From contig NZ_JAJOMY010000001.1 in assembly GCF_024699945.1 (NCBI RefSeq), positions 3,851,001 to 3,915,000 of the forward strand: a stretch of 64,000 bases of DNA. The letters are read 5' to 3'. Shown here piece by piece: positions 9,243-18,168 of this stretch (position 1 is its first letter; each line of letters starts with the position of its first letter). The notes below the pieces were generated by a model. The model was given only the letters and a program-made list of their open reading frames with translations. It was not told where the DNA came from and did not search any database. A program made the translations under genes and the position numbers. The DNA comes from Phenylobacterium sp. J426. GTDB taxonomy: Bacteria > Pseudomonadota > Alphaproteobacteria > Caulobacterales > Caulobacteraceae.

Positions 9243-9997
9243 GGCGCGCCGCCCTGCCGATCGGCCACGATGACGTAGTCGAAACCGTGGCGGAGACCGT
9301 CTTCGGCATCTGCAAGGTTCAGTGCACGCGCCCTCAGCGCTTCACCATGGTCGACGAGCGAGGCGGCAAGCTTCGTGTTGGGAAGACGCGCCACCCGCAT
9401 GAGCGCCATGTCGATCTGAGCGTTCACGAACCGAGCCTTGTAGCGGATGGGGAAGCGTCGCGCTTCAGATACGGTGAAGCCTGCGTGCTGAAGCTGCCCG
9501 ACAACCCATTCCGCGGGATATTCCCGATAGGGCTGCTCTCCGGCCAGCAACAGACAAGCATCCCGATAGCGCCCGATCTCCCACACCAGCCGGCCGCTCT
9601 CGACCTCCGGCTCCTGGACCACGTAAGGGTCCAGGCCAACGAGGTAGAGCCGGCCTGCTGTCAGCTTCGCCAACCGGTCGAAGAGCGCCTCTTGGAAGTA
9701 GGGCGCAAAACCCTCGATGGCGCCGACCAGATAGTCCGCCACCACGGTGTCGAACCGCTCGCCGACCAGGAACCCCCCATCCGCCCAGTTCCCCACAAGC
9801 AACCGATCTGACGGCCGGAGCTTCACACGCTCGAGCACCTGGCGCGCGTGCCGCTCCGAGCCGGTGACGAGCGTGAGGCTCTCGGTCGGCAGCCCCGCCA
9901 GCCAGGTGGCCGAGTTGACCCCGGTGCCCGCGTCGAGAACGCGCCCCCATGGCCCTTGGTGCTGGCGGGTGAGGAAGTCGAACAACTGCGACGGCAA
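9239..9997 (-). CDS. Methyltransferase-fold protein
   Basis: A Rossmann-fold methyltransferase-like protein with GRVLDAGTGVNSATWLAGL as motif I and FDTVVADYLVGAIEGFAPY as the post-II strand. I chose TTG 9997, which has GAGGGAGA upstream and follows the Fur-family gene stop at 10012. A start at 10048 would overlap that gene by 37 bases. The close spacing implies co-expression with the Fur-family regulator. It has no close similarity to the neighbouring methyltransferase at 8488. No substrate can be assigned. Confidence 0.7.
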   Translation of the reverse strand: MPSQLFDFLTRQHQGPWGRVLDAGTGVNSATWLAGLPTESLTLVTGSERHARQVLERVKLRPSDRLLVGNWADGGFLVGERFDTVVADYLVGAIEGFAPYFQEALFDRLAKLTAGRLYLVGLDPYVVQEPEVESGRLVWEIGRYRDACLLLAGEQPYREYPAEWVVGQLQHAGFTVSEARRFPIRYKARFVNAQIDMALMRVARLPNTKLAASLVDHGEALRARALNLADAEDGLRHGFDYVIVADRQGGAP

Positions 9998-10011
9998 GGC
10001 GAGATCTCCCT

Positions 10012-10467
10012 CTAGGGCGCCAGAGCGGTCCCACGGCAGCGGGCGCAAACCCCGACCACTTCGCAGATCCAGCCCTCGACGCCGAAGGCGTGCCGGCGGG
10101 CCGCCGCACGGGCCGCGCCTTCGATGCGGATGTGAACAGGGGTGACGTCTTCACAGGCCCGGCAGACGAGGACCGCGGGGCCCGCCTCGCCCGGAGCGCG
10201 AGCGACGAAGGCGTTCAGGGTCTCGATCCGGCCAACGAGCCCCGCCGCCTGCAGCGCCCGCAGCGCCTGATAGGCGGACGCAGGGTTGCTCGGGCGGCCC
10301 GCGGCTTGCAGGCGCGGCAGCAACTCGTAGGCCTTCATCGGCCGTCCGGCTTCCAACAGCTGCTGCAGCATGAACCGGCGGTTTGGGGTCAGCGCCACCT
10401 GCTGGCCCCGACAATGCTCTTCAGCCGCCGCCAGAGCCGCTGCGACGTCCAGGTTGGGGGCCACCAC
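10012..10467 (-). CDS. Fur/Zur-family metalloregulator (copy 1)
   Basis: A 151-residue Fur-superfamily repressor. The N-terminal winged helix contains LTPNRRFMLQQLLEAGRPMKAYELL, the winged-helix start typical of Zur. The C-terminal half has two Cys pairs, CRAC and CARC, that would hold the structural zinc. It lies just downstream of the ZnuD-like receptor on the same strand and upstream of a methyltransferase. Zur is favoured over Fur by the neighbourhood and by the MKAYELL signature shared with Zur proteins, but the HHxH-type metal site is poorly conserved here. The second Fur-family gene at 12712 makes it unclear which is the main zinc sensor. Confidence 0.8.
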   Translation of the reverse strand: MVAPNLDVAAALAAAEEHCRGQQVALTPNRRFMLQQLLEAGRPMKAYELLPRLQAAGRPSNPASAYQALRALQAAGLVGRIETLNAFVARAPGEAGPAVLVCRACEDVTPVHIRIEGAARAAARRHAFGVEGWICEVVGVCARCRGTALAP

Positions 10468-10530
10468 CGGTGCGACCTCTTCAGGCCCGCGCCGGTTGCA
10501 CCTCCTGAGGCGCAGCCGGCGCGGTGCGCC

Positions 10531-12571
10531 CTAGAAGGCGGCTCGCAGCCCCAGCACCACGGTGCGCCCCGGCAGGGGCGCCGAGCTCCGCAGGAAGGAC
10601 GCGTGGTTCAGCGCCAGTTCGTCGAGGAGGTTCGTACCGCGCAAATAGACCTGAAGGTCGGCCCCGGCCGTTGGCAGCTTGTAGGCGATGGTGGCGTTGA
10701 CCATGTCGTAGCCAGGCGTCTCCTCCTCGAAAGCGGCGATCTTGCCCTGCTCAAAGACGTGGTAGTACTCGAGCTCTCCGCTAAAGGCGCCCCAGTCGCC
10801 GCTGGCGCGGGCCCCGAGCCGGCCGCCCGGGATGCGTGGCAGGTTCCCACCGGCGTCCGTCAGCTTGGCCCGCACGTAGTCGCCGAACACCGAAGCGGAT
10901 AGCTCCGGTGTGAAGCGATGGGTTATCTCCCCGTCCAGGCCCGTGAAGCGGGCATCCTGTTGCGCATAGCGGATCAGACGGAACTCCTCGAACTGGTCGA
11001 GGGTCTCGGCGAAGATGTAGTCCTCCATGCGATGGTGGAAGGCGCCCACCGTGAAGGTCGTGGCTCCCGTGGTCTTGCGGAAGGTCAGGTCGAGCGTGTT
11101 GGCGGTCTCCTCGTCGAGGGTCCGGTCACCGATCTCGTAGGTGTTCGTCGCCAGGTGCACGCCGCGCGCGTAGAGCTCCTGGGCCGTCGGCGCACGCTGG
11201 GGAGCGCGAAACCGCCAGCGCCACCGAATAGCCCGGCGTGAAGGTCCATAGGGCCGAGGCGGACAGCGAAAGCGGCTTGTGCTCGGTGGAGACGACCGTC
11301 GCGCCTTCAATTTCCTGCCAGTCCTGACGAGCCGCGACTTCGAAGTGCCAGTCGTTCCAGTCGAGCTCCTCAAACAGGAACACGCCCGTCGTCTTGGTGT
11401 CGGTGCCCGGAAGGAAGGCTTCCGAGCCCAACGCGCTGAAGTCGCTCTTGGCGGTCTGCACGCCGAACACGCCGCGGAACCCGCCGATCGGCTTGTGCTC
11501 CAGCTCGACACGGACATCGTGGCCCTTGTTGCGGAAGGTGGTGGCGACAGCCCCCTCGTCCACTTCATCGTGACGGTAGTTGGTGACGCCGGCCCTCAGC
11601 CGGACGCGCTCCACGCCGGCGATCGGTTCACGGTACTCGCCGCGGATATCCCAGCGGTCGCTGCGAAGGCGCACGAAGGGCGCTTCTTCTTCGTGCTCGT
11701 GGTCATGGTCATGATCGTGATCATCCTCGTCGTGATCATGACCGCCGCAATGCAGCGAGCTGCCATGCGGGTGGCAGGACTCGTATTCGTGGCTGTGGCC
11801 CGGCAGCCCGTACTCGCTCTTCTGGCGGGTGAACGCCGCCCCCAGGAAGCCGCGTTCCCCGATCCAGGACCCGCCGAAAGAAGCTGTGGACGTTTCATTC
11901 CAGGTCCCGTGGACCCGATCCTCGGACCAGTCCGGGACCTCGTAGTCGTCAGATTTGCGCATGACGCCTTCGGCATGCAGCGCAAGGCCATGGCCGCCGA
12001 CCGTCAAGCCGAAGACGCCTGCCCGCTCCTTGGCGTTCGTCCCGCCGCGCAGTTCTGCAACGCCCTCGACGCCTCGCTCAGGGATTTCCGAGGGCACCTT
12101 CATGTCGATCAGGTTCACCGCGCCGGAGATGGCGCCGCCGCCGTAGAGGAGCGCGCTGGGGCCGCGCAGAACCTCAATCTCGCGGAGCAGCAGCGGCTCG
12201 GTGGTGATAGCATGATCGGGCGACACCGCTGAGGCGTCCATCAACTCCGAGCTGTCCGACAGCACCTTCACCCGAGGGGCCGTATGGCCGCGGATCACCG
12301 GCCGGCTCGCGCCGCCGCCGAATGTGTCGGAGTTCACGCCAGGCAGCCCCATAAGCGTCTCGCCGAGCGTCGCCTGGCGGCGGCGCACCAGCTCGTCGCC
12401 CGCAAGCTGAGCCACGGGCGTCGCGACTTCCTCCAGCGCGTGGCCGAGCGGCGTCGCTTGGACGACCACCTCCGCAACAACGTTGCCTTCGGCGCGCGGC
12501 TGCGCGGCCGCGGATCCCGCAAAAAGCGCAGCGGCGCTGGCCGCGGCCATCATCATTTTGCGAGACGTCAT
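10531..12571 (-). CDS. ZnuD-like TonB-dependent zinc receptor (frame break near 11200)
   Basis: An outer-membrane receptor of about 679 residues. It has a signal peptide (MTSRKMMMAAASAAALFAG), a plug with EIEVLRGPSALLYGGGAISG, and a barrel containing the QRAPTAQELYARGVHLAT block seen in ZnuD-type zinc receptors. A surface-loop region at about 11690-11790 is packed with His and Asp, a ZnuD hallmark. The two open stretches meet at the G4 run 11199-11202; removing one base gives AVSRSQRAPTAQEL. The start ATG 12571 has GGGGAG eight bases upstream. An AT-rich operator lies 32 bases further up, so zinc-responsive repression is likely. Confidence 0.87.
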
Positions 12572-12602
12572 GACTGTACTCCCCAGAAAGCTGCGGCGGA
12601 CA

Positions 12603-12620
12603 GTTATGTTATAATGTATC
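12603..12620. promoter_or_regulatory. Zur-like operator D
   Basis: GTTATGTTATAATGTATC, an AT-rich dyad resembling Fur-family 7-1-7 sites, placed between the ZnuD-like receptor (start 12571) and the divergent Zur-family gene (12712). It could serve both and allow autoregulation. It is less similar to sites A-C than they are to each other. Confidence 0.55.
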
Positions 12621-12711
12621 GCGTCCGCAAGGGGGTTGTTGGACAGCTCGCCGCGGGCCAGGCGGAACCGGCCGCGTAGGCAGAGCCGGCCCGGCGGACT
12701 ACATTGGGCCG

Positions 12712-13203
12712 ATGAGCGACAAGCATGAGGCCGCCGCGTGCCGCCACGCTGCAAAGGCGCCGATCACAGACGCCGCATTGCGATCCGCCGCTGGCGAGGC
12801 TCGAGAACGGGCTGCAAAGGCGGGCATGCGCTGGACGCCGCAGCGCGAACGGGCGCTAGAACTGCTGCTAAGAGCCGGCGGCCCGGTGAAGGCGTACGAC
12901 CTGGTCGCCACATTCCAGCCCGGTGGCCAAACGGCGCCACCCACGGTCTACCGAGCTCTGGATGCGCTCGTCGAGCTAGGCCTCGCGCATCGCATCGCCA
13001 GCCGGAACGCCTATGTCGCTTGCCATCGTCATGACGGCGAGGCCCACGCAGCGTCTTTCCTCTTCTGTGACTGCTGCGACGCGGTGGAAGAGTTCGAGGC
13101 GCCAGTCGGGGAGGTTATGGCGGCGATCAAGGCGCGTGGCGGCTTTCAGCTCCGCGCCATGACCTTGGAGGCTCACGGGCGGTGCAGCCGCTGCCAGGAC
13201 TGA
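12712..13203 (+). CDS. Zur-family zinc-responsive repressor (copy 2)
   Basis: A 163-residue Fur-superfamily protein. The winged-helix DNA-binding part has MRWTPQRERALELLLRAGGP and TVYRALDALVELGLAHRI, the recognition-helix region of the family. The metal domain has ACHRHDGEAH as a His-rich sensing segment, then CDCC and a C-terminal CSRC for structural zinc. This is closer to classical Zur than the copy at 10012. It is divergent from the ZnuD-like receptor with operator D between them. Confidence 0.85.
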   Translation: MSDKHEAAACRHAAKAPITDAALRSAAGEARERAAKAGMRWTPQRERALELLLRAGGPVKAYDLVATFQPGGQTAPPTVYRALDALVELGLAHRIASRNAYVACHRHDGEAHAASFLFCDCCDAVEEFEAPVGEVMAAIKARGGFQLRAMTLEAHGRCSRCQD

Positions 13204-13308
13204 GGCTCTCTCCTTCGAAGTTCAGCCTCTGAGGTCGAGAGGGTCTGGTCGAGATGGCCTACTTCAGAACTTCCGCTTTCCGGTGGGAAGCCAACGTCCG
13301 CAATCGAC

Positions 13309-14874
13309 CGAGGCCGTGTAAAAACTCGCTGCCGGCGCTGAGCCGCTGATGGCAGGCGGGCTAGACGCGCCGCTCCCTCAGGTCCGGATCGCCGCGATCA
13401 GCGGCCCCGTTCCGAGCATCTGCATCACCCGCTTCATGTTGTAGGCGAGGATGTGGAGACTGATCTCCGTCTTCACGTTCGGGAGCCGCTTCATTAGGAA
13501 GTGGGTGTGGCCCATCCAGGCTTTGATCGTCCCGAAGGGGTGTTCGACGATCCGCCGGCGGGCCCGCATGGCGTAGGGCGCGAGATCCATCCGCCGCTGC
13601 AGCGCCTCGATCGTGGCTTCATGCTCCCAGCGGGTGATCCGGCGCTCGACGCTGGGCGTGCACTGGGGCTTCAGCGCGCAGGCCTGGCAGCTCGCCCGAT
13701 CCCAGTAGCGATGCAGGGTGAGCCCCTTCTCGACGGTCGTCATGCGCCGCCGGAGCAGGCTCCCGCCGGGACAGCGATAGGCGTCCTGCTCGGGCACGTA
13801 AGCAAAGTCCTGCTTGCCGAAGCGTCCATCGGCCTTGGCACCTGAGGTGAGCGGCTTGGGCACGTACGGCGTCACGCCGATCTGCTCGCAGGCCAGGATC
13901 TCCTCGCCGGAGAAGTAGCCTCGGTCGGCCAGCATCTCGAGCCGCTCCACGCCCATGGCGTCCTTGGCCTTGCCGCTCATCTCGGCGAGCTGCTGGCGAT
14001 CGCTGCCCGTGGTGATCACGTCATGGGCGACGATCAGGTGGTGCTCGGCGTCGACGACGCTCTGGACGTTGTAGCCGACGATGCCGCTGCCGCGGCCGCT
14101 CGTGGCCATGGATCGCGCGTCCGGATCGGTCAGCGATACCTGGCCGTCAGGGGACGCCTCCACCTGCGCCTCCATCGCCTTCAGCGCCTGCATCTGCGCC
14201 CGCAGCGTGGCGATCTTGTCCTTGAGCTTCACGGTGCGGGCTTCGACCGCCTCGCCCTCGAGACGGTCGGCGGTGTCCAGCTCCTGGAGATAGCCGGCGA
14301 TGTGCTCCGCGACCTGCTCGATCCGCTTCTTCAGCTTGGCCGGCGTGAAGTTCTTGTCGCGGGTGTTCACCGCCTTGAATTTGCTGCCGTCCACCGCAGC
14401 CACCGCCTGAGTGAACAGGCCGATCTGACGGCACAGCACAATGAAGTGGGCGCAGGCCGCCTGGATCGCTGCGCCGTTGTCCTTCCGGAAGTTGGCGATG
14501 GTCTTGTGGTCCGGCGCGAGCTTCCCCGTCAGCCACATCAGCTCGACGTTGCGCTGTGCTTCGCGCTCCAGCCGCCGGCTCGACTGCACCCGGTTGAGGT
14601 AGCCATAGATGTATAGCTTCAGCAGCATCGCCGGGTGATACGCCGGCCGGCCCGTCGCAGCCGGGACGATCTCGAAACCCAGGCCGCCGAGATCCAGCTC
14701 ATCAACGAAGACGTCGATCAGCCGAGCCGGGTTCTCGTCGCTGACGTAGTCGTCCAGACAGCTGGGAAGCAGCACCGGCTGACGGCGATCTTCACCCTCG
14801 ACGAAGCGGCTCATCAGCGCCTCCCGACCCGTGTGTCAGGAGTCTGCCCTGCTTCGCGTTTTTACACAGCCTCG
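13309..14874 (-). mobile_element. IS1182-family insertion sequence
   Basis: A complete-looking element of about 1.57 kb around the transposase at 13378-14814. The ends match in opposite orientation: CGAGGCCGTGTAAAAACTCG on the left and, reversed, CGAGGCTGTGTAAAAACGCG on the right, 18 of 20 identical. I do not see a convincing target duplication. It separates the zinc island from the next genes and its coding sequence is intact. Confidence 0.85.
13378..14814 (-). CDS. IS1182-family transposase
   Basis: A 478-residue DDE transposase that moves the surrounding element. The N-terminal part has the IS1182/IS5-type block YHPAMLLKLYIYGYLNRVQSSR; the middle has AVDGSKFKAVNT (first catalytic Asp), VIGYNVQSVVDAEHHLI-like residues, and LADRGYFSGEEI (second Asp). 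A Cys cluster, CQACALKPQC, and IVEHPFGTIKAWMG (catalytic Glu region) follow. Length and motif order are complete, and the frame is undamaged. Confidence 0.92.
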   Translation of the reverse strand: MSRFVEGEDRRQPVLLPSCLDDYVSDENPARLIDVFVDELDLGGLGFEIVPAATGRPAYHPAMLLKLYIYGYLNRVQSSRRLEREAQRNVELMWLTGKLAPDHKTIANFRKDNGAAIQAACAHFIVLCRQIGLFTQAVAAVDGSKFKAVNTRDKNFTPAKLKKRIEQVAEHIAGYLQELDTADRLEGEAVEARTVKLKDKIATLRAQMQALKAMEAQVEASPDGQVSLTDPDARSMATSGRGSGIVGYNVQSVVDAEHHLIVAHDVITTGSDRQQLAEMSGKAKDAMGVERLEMLADRGYFSGEEILACEQIGVTPYVPKPLTSGAKADGRFGKQDFAYVPEQDAYRCPGGSLLRRRMTTVEKGLTLHRYWDRASCQACALKPQCTPSVERRITRWEHEATIEALQRRMDLAPYAMRARRRIVEHPFGTIKAWMGHTHFLMKRLPNVKTEISLHILAYNMKRVMQMLGTGPLIAAIRT

Positions 14875-14936
14875 ACCCTTAGCGGAACCTGGAAAGCCCG
14901 CTTGCCCGATGAGCCTTCCAGGAGGAACCTTCGCCG

Positions 14937-15239
14937 GTGGATGCGCGCACAGAGCTCATCGGAGTGTTGGAATTAGCGAGGAGCGCGCTGGCGCATCCTG
15001 AGAATGACTTTGCTTGGTCCAGCTGGTCTGACGCAAACGCAGCTTTGGCAGAGCTCGACGGTCACATCGCGGCTATCAAAGGTGGCGGAAGCGCTTCCCG
15101 CGTGGATCTCGACGTCTTGTTCGCTGCGACCGGGCCCATCTGCGAAGTGGCGTTAAGTAGCGGATGGTCTGAGAGCTATTTGCGTCTAGCGGACAGGTTC
15201 GATGCGGCTCACAGCCGGTTTCAGACGGCGTCGACGTAG
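14937..15239 (+). CDS. Hypothetical protein, 100 residues
   Basis: Unrecognised soluble protein beginning at GTG 14937, with AGGAGG about eleven bases upstream. It is acidic and helix-rich (TELIGVLELARSALAHPEND; SWSDANAALAELDGHIAAIK) with no signal peptide or membrane segment. It sits alone between two insertion sequences. The spacing of small hydrophobic repeats recalls immunity-type or DUF proteins that accompany mobile DNA, but I cannot name a family. Confidence 0.6.
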   Translation: MDARTELIGVLELARSALAHPENDFAWSSWSDANAALAELDGHIAAIKGGGSASRVDLDVLFAATGPICEVALSSGWSESYLRLADRFDAAHSRFQTAST

Positions 15240-15514
15240 GTCCGCTAACCATCTGTGGACGCCCCCTTCAGCGCAAGTCTGACGTGATGGGGTTCTGACG
15301 CTTCGTCGGATGCTGCTGCCATCTGTCCGGCCTGTGATGCGCCGCCATGACGGCGCTGGCCCGTATGGGAGTTCGCGGACCGGGTCCAAATTCCCCGTAG
15401 CGTGCTCGTGAAGCACGGTGGAAAGCCCTGGTTTTCCCGATCCCGTCTCGCCGACTGTGCGCCATACCCTCCATCGTCCGACTTACGCCTCGACGCCTCT
15501 GGAGCTGACGGCGG

Positions 15515-16540
15515 TCAGACCGCCAGCGCCGGAGCTCTGTAAATTCCGCCTCTCGCCAGCAGCGCCCACACGATCCGGGCGGTCTTGTTGGCCAGGGCGA
15601 CCGCCACCAGCATCCGCGGCTTGCGAGCCAGCATCTGCGCCAGCCATGAGCCCGCCGGCGCGCCTCGGATCAGCGCCTGCTTGATCACCGCGCTGGCGCC
15701 GATCACCAGGAGTCGCCGCAACGTTCGCTCGCCGGCCTTAGTGATCGAGCCGAGCTTCTGCTTGCCGCCGGTAGATCGTTGCACGGGCGTGAGGCCGACC
15801 CAGGCGGCGAAATCGCGGCCACACCGGAAGGTCTCTGGCGCCGGGGCCAGCGCGACCAAGGCTGCAGCCGTGACCGGGCCGATGCCGGGGATCGTCATCA
15901 GCCGGCGGGCGACGACGTCCTCCTTCGCCCGCTGCGCGATCTGCGCATCGAGGACCGAGATCTCGGCGGCCAACTGATCGAGCATGCGGACCATGGCCTT
16001 CAGGCTCGTCCGAGCCGCCTCGGGAATCTCGCTATCCGGGTTCTCGATCTGCGCCACCAGCCGCTCGATGTGCATCACGCCCTTCGGCGCGACGTGGCCG
16101 TACTCGGCCAGGTGACCCCGCAAGGCGTTCATCAGCTGCGTGCGCTGATGCACCAAGAGGTCCCTGGCACGGAAGACCACGCCCGAAGCCTGCTGCTCGA
16201 CGCTCTTCACTGCAACGAACCGCATCGTCGGCCGCTGGGCCGCCTCGCAGATCGCCTCGGCATCCGCCTGGTCGTTCTTCTGCCGCTTCACGAAGGGCTT
16301 CACGTAGGCCGGCGGGATCAGTCGGACGGTGTGCCCCAACTTGGCGAGCTCGCGGCCCCAGTGATGGGCACCGGCGCGGGCCTCCATCGCCACCACGCAC
16401 GGCGGCTGGCTGCCGAAGAAGCTCAGCAGGCGGCTGCGCGGCAGCTTCTTGCGGAAGATGACGGAGCCGGATGCATCAGCTCCGTGCGCCTGGAAAACCG
16501 ACTTCGCGATGTCAAGGCCAATGGTGGTAATCTCGCCCAC
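15515..16540 (-). CDS. IS110-family transposase (DEDD recombinase)
   Basis: A 341-residue transposase. The N-terminal RuvC-like DEDD domain has TIGLDIAKSVFQAHG (first Asp), VVAMEARAGAHHW (Glu) and KNDQADAEAICEA (the Asp pair). The C-terminal Tnp20 domain has MTIPGIGPVTAAAL, FAAWVGLTPVQRSTGGK and the Ser-bearing region. GTG 16540 has GGAGG upstream. IS110 enzymes use a bridge RNA transcribed from a non-coding end of the element; in the IS110 group that RNA lies 5' of the gene, here just above 16540. The coding frame is intact. Confidence 0.9.
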   Translation of the reverse strand: MGEITTIGLDIAKSVFQAHGADASGSVIFRKKLPRSRLLSFFGSQPPCVVAMEARAGAHHWGRELAKLGHTVRLIPPAYVKPFVKRQKNDQADAEAICEAAQRPTMRFVAVKSVEQQASGVVFRARDLLVHQRTQLMNALRGHLAEYGHVAPKGVMHIERLVAQIENPDSEIPEAARTSLKAMVRMLDQLAAEISVLDAQIAQRAKEDVVARRLMTIPGIGPVTAAALVALAPAPETFRCGRDFAAWVGLTPVQRSTGGKQKLGSITKAGERTLRRLLVIGASAVIKQALIRGAPAGSWLAQMLARKPRMLVAVALANKTARIVWALLARGGIYRAPALAV

Positions 16541-16720
16541 GGGCGCCTCCCTCCAGTGAAGCTTAACACCTCACTCTGGCACGCAGATGCCGTCGGGGGG
16601 CGTCCACCCCATCACCCCTAGCAGACGTCCGGCATGTCTGCTGTCGGGGCGGTCCGCGCGAATGTCTGCTTCCAGCCTTGGAGCGAAGTTCTGCTCGCGA
16701 CCCAACGCGGACCTTGGCGC
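16541..16720 (-). other. IS110 left end, possible bridge-RNA region
   Basis: Non-coding DNA upstream of the IS110 transposase. IS110-family elements carry a structured bridge RNA in such a segment. I see short GC-rich dyads (for example around 16590-16610) but cannot fix the element end or the guide loops by eye. The rest of 16541-16917 holds no gene I can support. Confidence 0.35.
16698..16720 (+). repeat. 23-base dispersed repeat, copy 1
   Basis: CGACCCAACGCGGACCTTGG followed by CGC; it matches 17955-17977 at 22 of 23 positions in the same orientation. Both copies lie in non-coding DNA around the IS110 element. Confidence 0.6.
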
Positions 16721-16917
16721 ATGGCGATGAGCGGCGAAGCTCTCAAGCGAAGCACGATCCGTCCAGCACCATCCGCGGCCGGTAAAATGGTCCGTCTCCA
16801 CGGCAAGCCCTAGACGGTTCATATCGTTGTTGTTGTCCGGGACATGCCCAAGCGTCAGCTGGCTCATGGACACAGCTAAGCCGTGAAGCTCAAGGGCCGC
16901 AACGGTGGAGAGCGGGC

Positions 16918-17046
16918 CTAGTTCAGCGCCCACGCTGCGAGTGCGGCGATGACGATCACACCGACGACCATGAGCCAGGGCGTACCCTTTCCCAGCCACA
17001 TGGTGTCTCGACGAGCGTCGTGCCGAAGAGAGTCAAACGGGCGCAT
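16918..17046 (-). CDS. Small single-span membrane protein, 42 residues
   Basis: MRPFDSLRHDARRDTMWLG followed by a hydrophobic segment (about residues 23-41, rich in Val, Ile, Ala and Trp) that runs to the C-terminus. The ATG at 17046 has GGAG with about eight bases of spacing. A basic N-terminus facing the cytoplasm and a single terminal anchor are typical of real small membrane proteins. No family is recognised. Confidence 0.5.
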   Translation of the reverse strand: MRPFDSLRHDARRDTMWLGKGTPWLMVVGVIVIAALAAWALN

Positions 17047-17188
17047 GTGTGCTTCTCCAGGTACAGCGAACCTGTTCAGCGAGAGTTGGTCACGAGCACG
17101 CGAATTCTGCAACGGGCGGGAAGCAGAAGCTAGATCCACGCCTTGAAGCGGAACTCCGAAATCTCCAAGGAAATCCATCTCGTGGTCG

Positions 17189-17725
17189 TCAGACGCACGG
17201 GTTCGTCACTGGTTTCCGGGGAGTAGACAGCATGTCCTGCGTCGCGCGACGCAGGTCGCCGGGCGAGCCTTTCATGTCCCGGTATAGTTCGACCGCGTCA
17301 GAGCGGCAGAGTTCGTCACGTCCCATACGCTCAATGTCAGCGACGCCATAAGTCTTCTGCGAGAGCAGTTCTTGGGCCGCTGGTCGCCCCCACTGGTTCT
17401 TCCGTATGAAGCCCTCGATCCGACCGATCGACGTTGCCAGTTCGCGCTGAAAGGCCGCGTCTTGCCCGGGGAAACAGCGAGCACCGACTTCCTGGACCGT
17501 TACATAGAGGCGCCAGGCGCAGAGAACCGGCGTCTTGCCGCTGTGGTCGGACTCTACAACCGACCCATCCGGCAAGGTCATGCTGCGAATACCACCGGGG
17601 TAGGTACGAACGACCGAGCCATCGGCTTGTGTCGTCACGTCTGTTGCGTCTGGGCCGACGGTACTCACAGATGTCGCACACGCCGCTGCCGTAAACGCAA
17701 GGAGAGCCAGCGCGATTTTGATCAT
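17189..17725 (-). CDS. Hypothetical lipoprotein
   Basis: A 178-residue protein of unknown function. The start ATG 17725 has AGGAG six bases upstream. MIKIALALLAFTAAAC is a lipoprotein signal with Cys at residue 16. The mature part contains a short beta-rich segment (TQADGSVVRTYPGGIRSMTLPDG), several Cys residues and a C-terminal helical part. It sits alone in a poorly filled region near the IS elements and has no obvious operon partner. Confidence 0.6.
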   Translation of the reverse strand: MIKIALALLAFTAAACATSVSTVGPDATDVTTQADGSVVRTYPGGIRSMTLPDGSVVESDHSGKTPVLCAWRLYVTVQEVGARCFPGQDAAFQRELATSIGRIEGFIRKNQWGRPAAQELLSQKTYGVADIERMGRDELCRSDAVELYRDMKGSPGDLRRATQDMLSTPRKPVTNPCV

Positions 17726-18168
17726 CTTGGCTCCTGAGTCAGAAATTCGGCGAACGCTCGCATACATTCGCCTGTGCCGGGAGCATGATCGTGCGGCCAG
17801 AGCCCGCCCGACGAGCCTCCTTTGCTGAGCTGAATGTAGTCTTCTGGCGTTTGGCCGACCTCCCTATCCCACGGATCCAGGCAGGGATGTCCACAAAAGG
17901 GAAAAGCAAAGGCGGCCTTTCGGCACTTGAGCGGACCTTCGGAACGTCGGCTAACGACCCAACGCGGACTTTGGCGCGCAACGTCGCACTATGGCGTAGG
18001 CGCCGCGGCACGACCTCGAATTTCTGCGACGGCTACGTGGTCTGACGGCGGCGATCTTCCCTATCGTGGAGAGGCTGGACTCACTGAGACTTGAGTGCAG
18101 CGCCGATTAGGCCGCCAATGCACTGGGGCTCGCGCGGCGCCCCAGGAGCGTGCTCATCGCTCCACGGA
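17726..18168. other. Intergenic DNA with repeat copy
   Basis: No gene supported here; open frames on both strands are short and lack ribosome-binding sites. It contains copy 2 of the 23-base repeat at 17955-17977. Confidence 0.5.
17955..17977 (+). repeat. 23-base dispersed repeat, copy 2
   Basis: CGACCCAACGCGGACTTTGG followed by CGC; one mismatch to the copy at 16698-16720. It may be a short intergenic repeat of this genome. Confidence 0.6.

Noticed and set aside
13304..14880. Target-site duplication of the IS1182 element
   Set aside because: Flanking bases do not match convincingly for any reasonable placement of the ends.
16571..16999. 143-codon minus-strand open frame upstream of the IS110 transposase
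   Set aside because: Lacks a ribosome-binding site, crosses the probable IS end and covers the 23-base repeat; looks like chance open frame.
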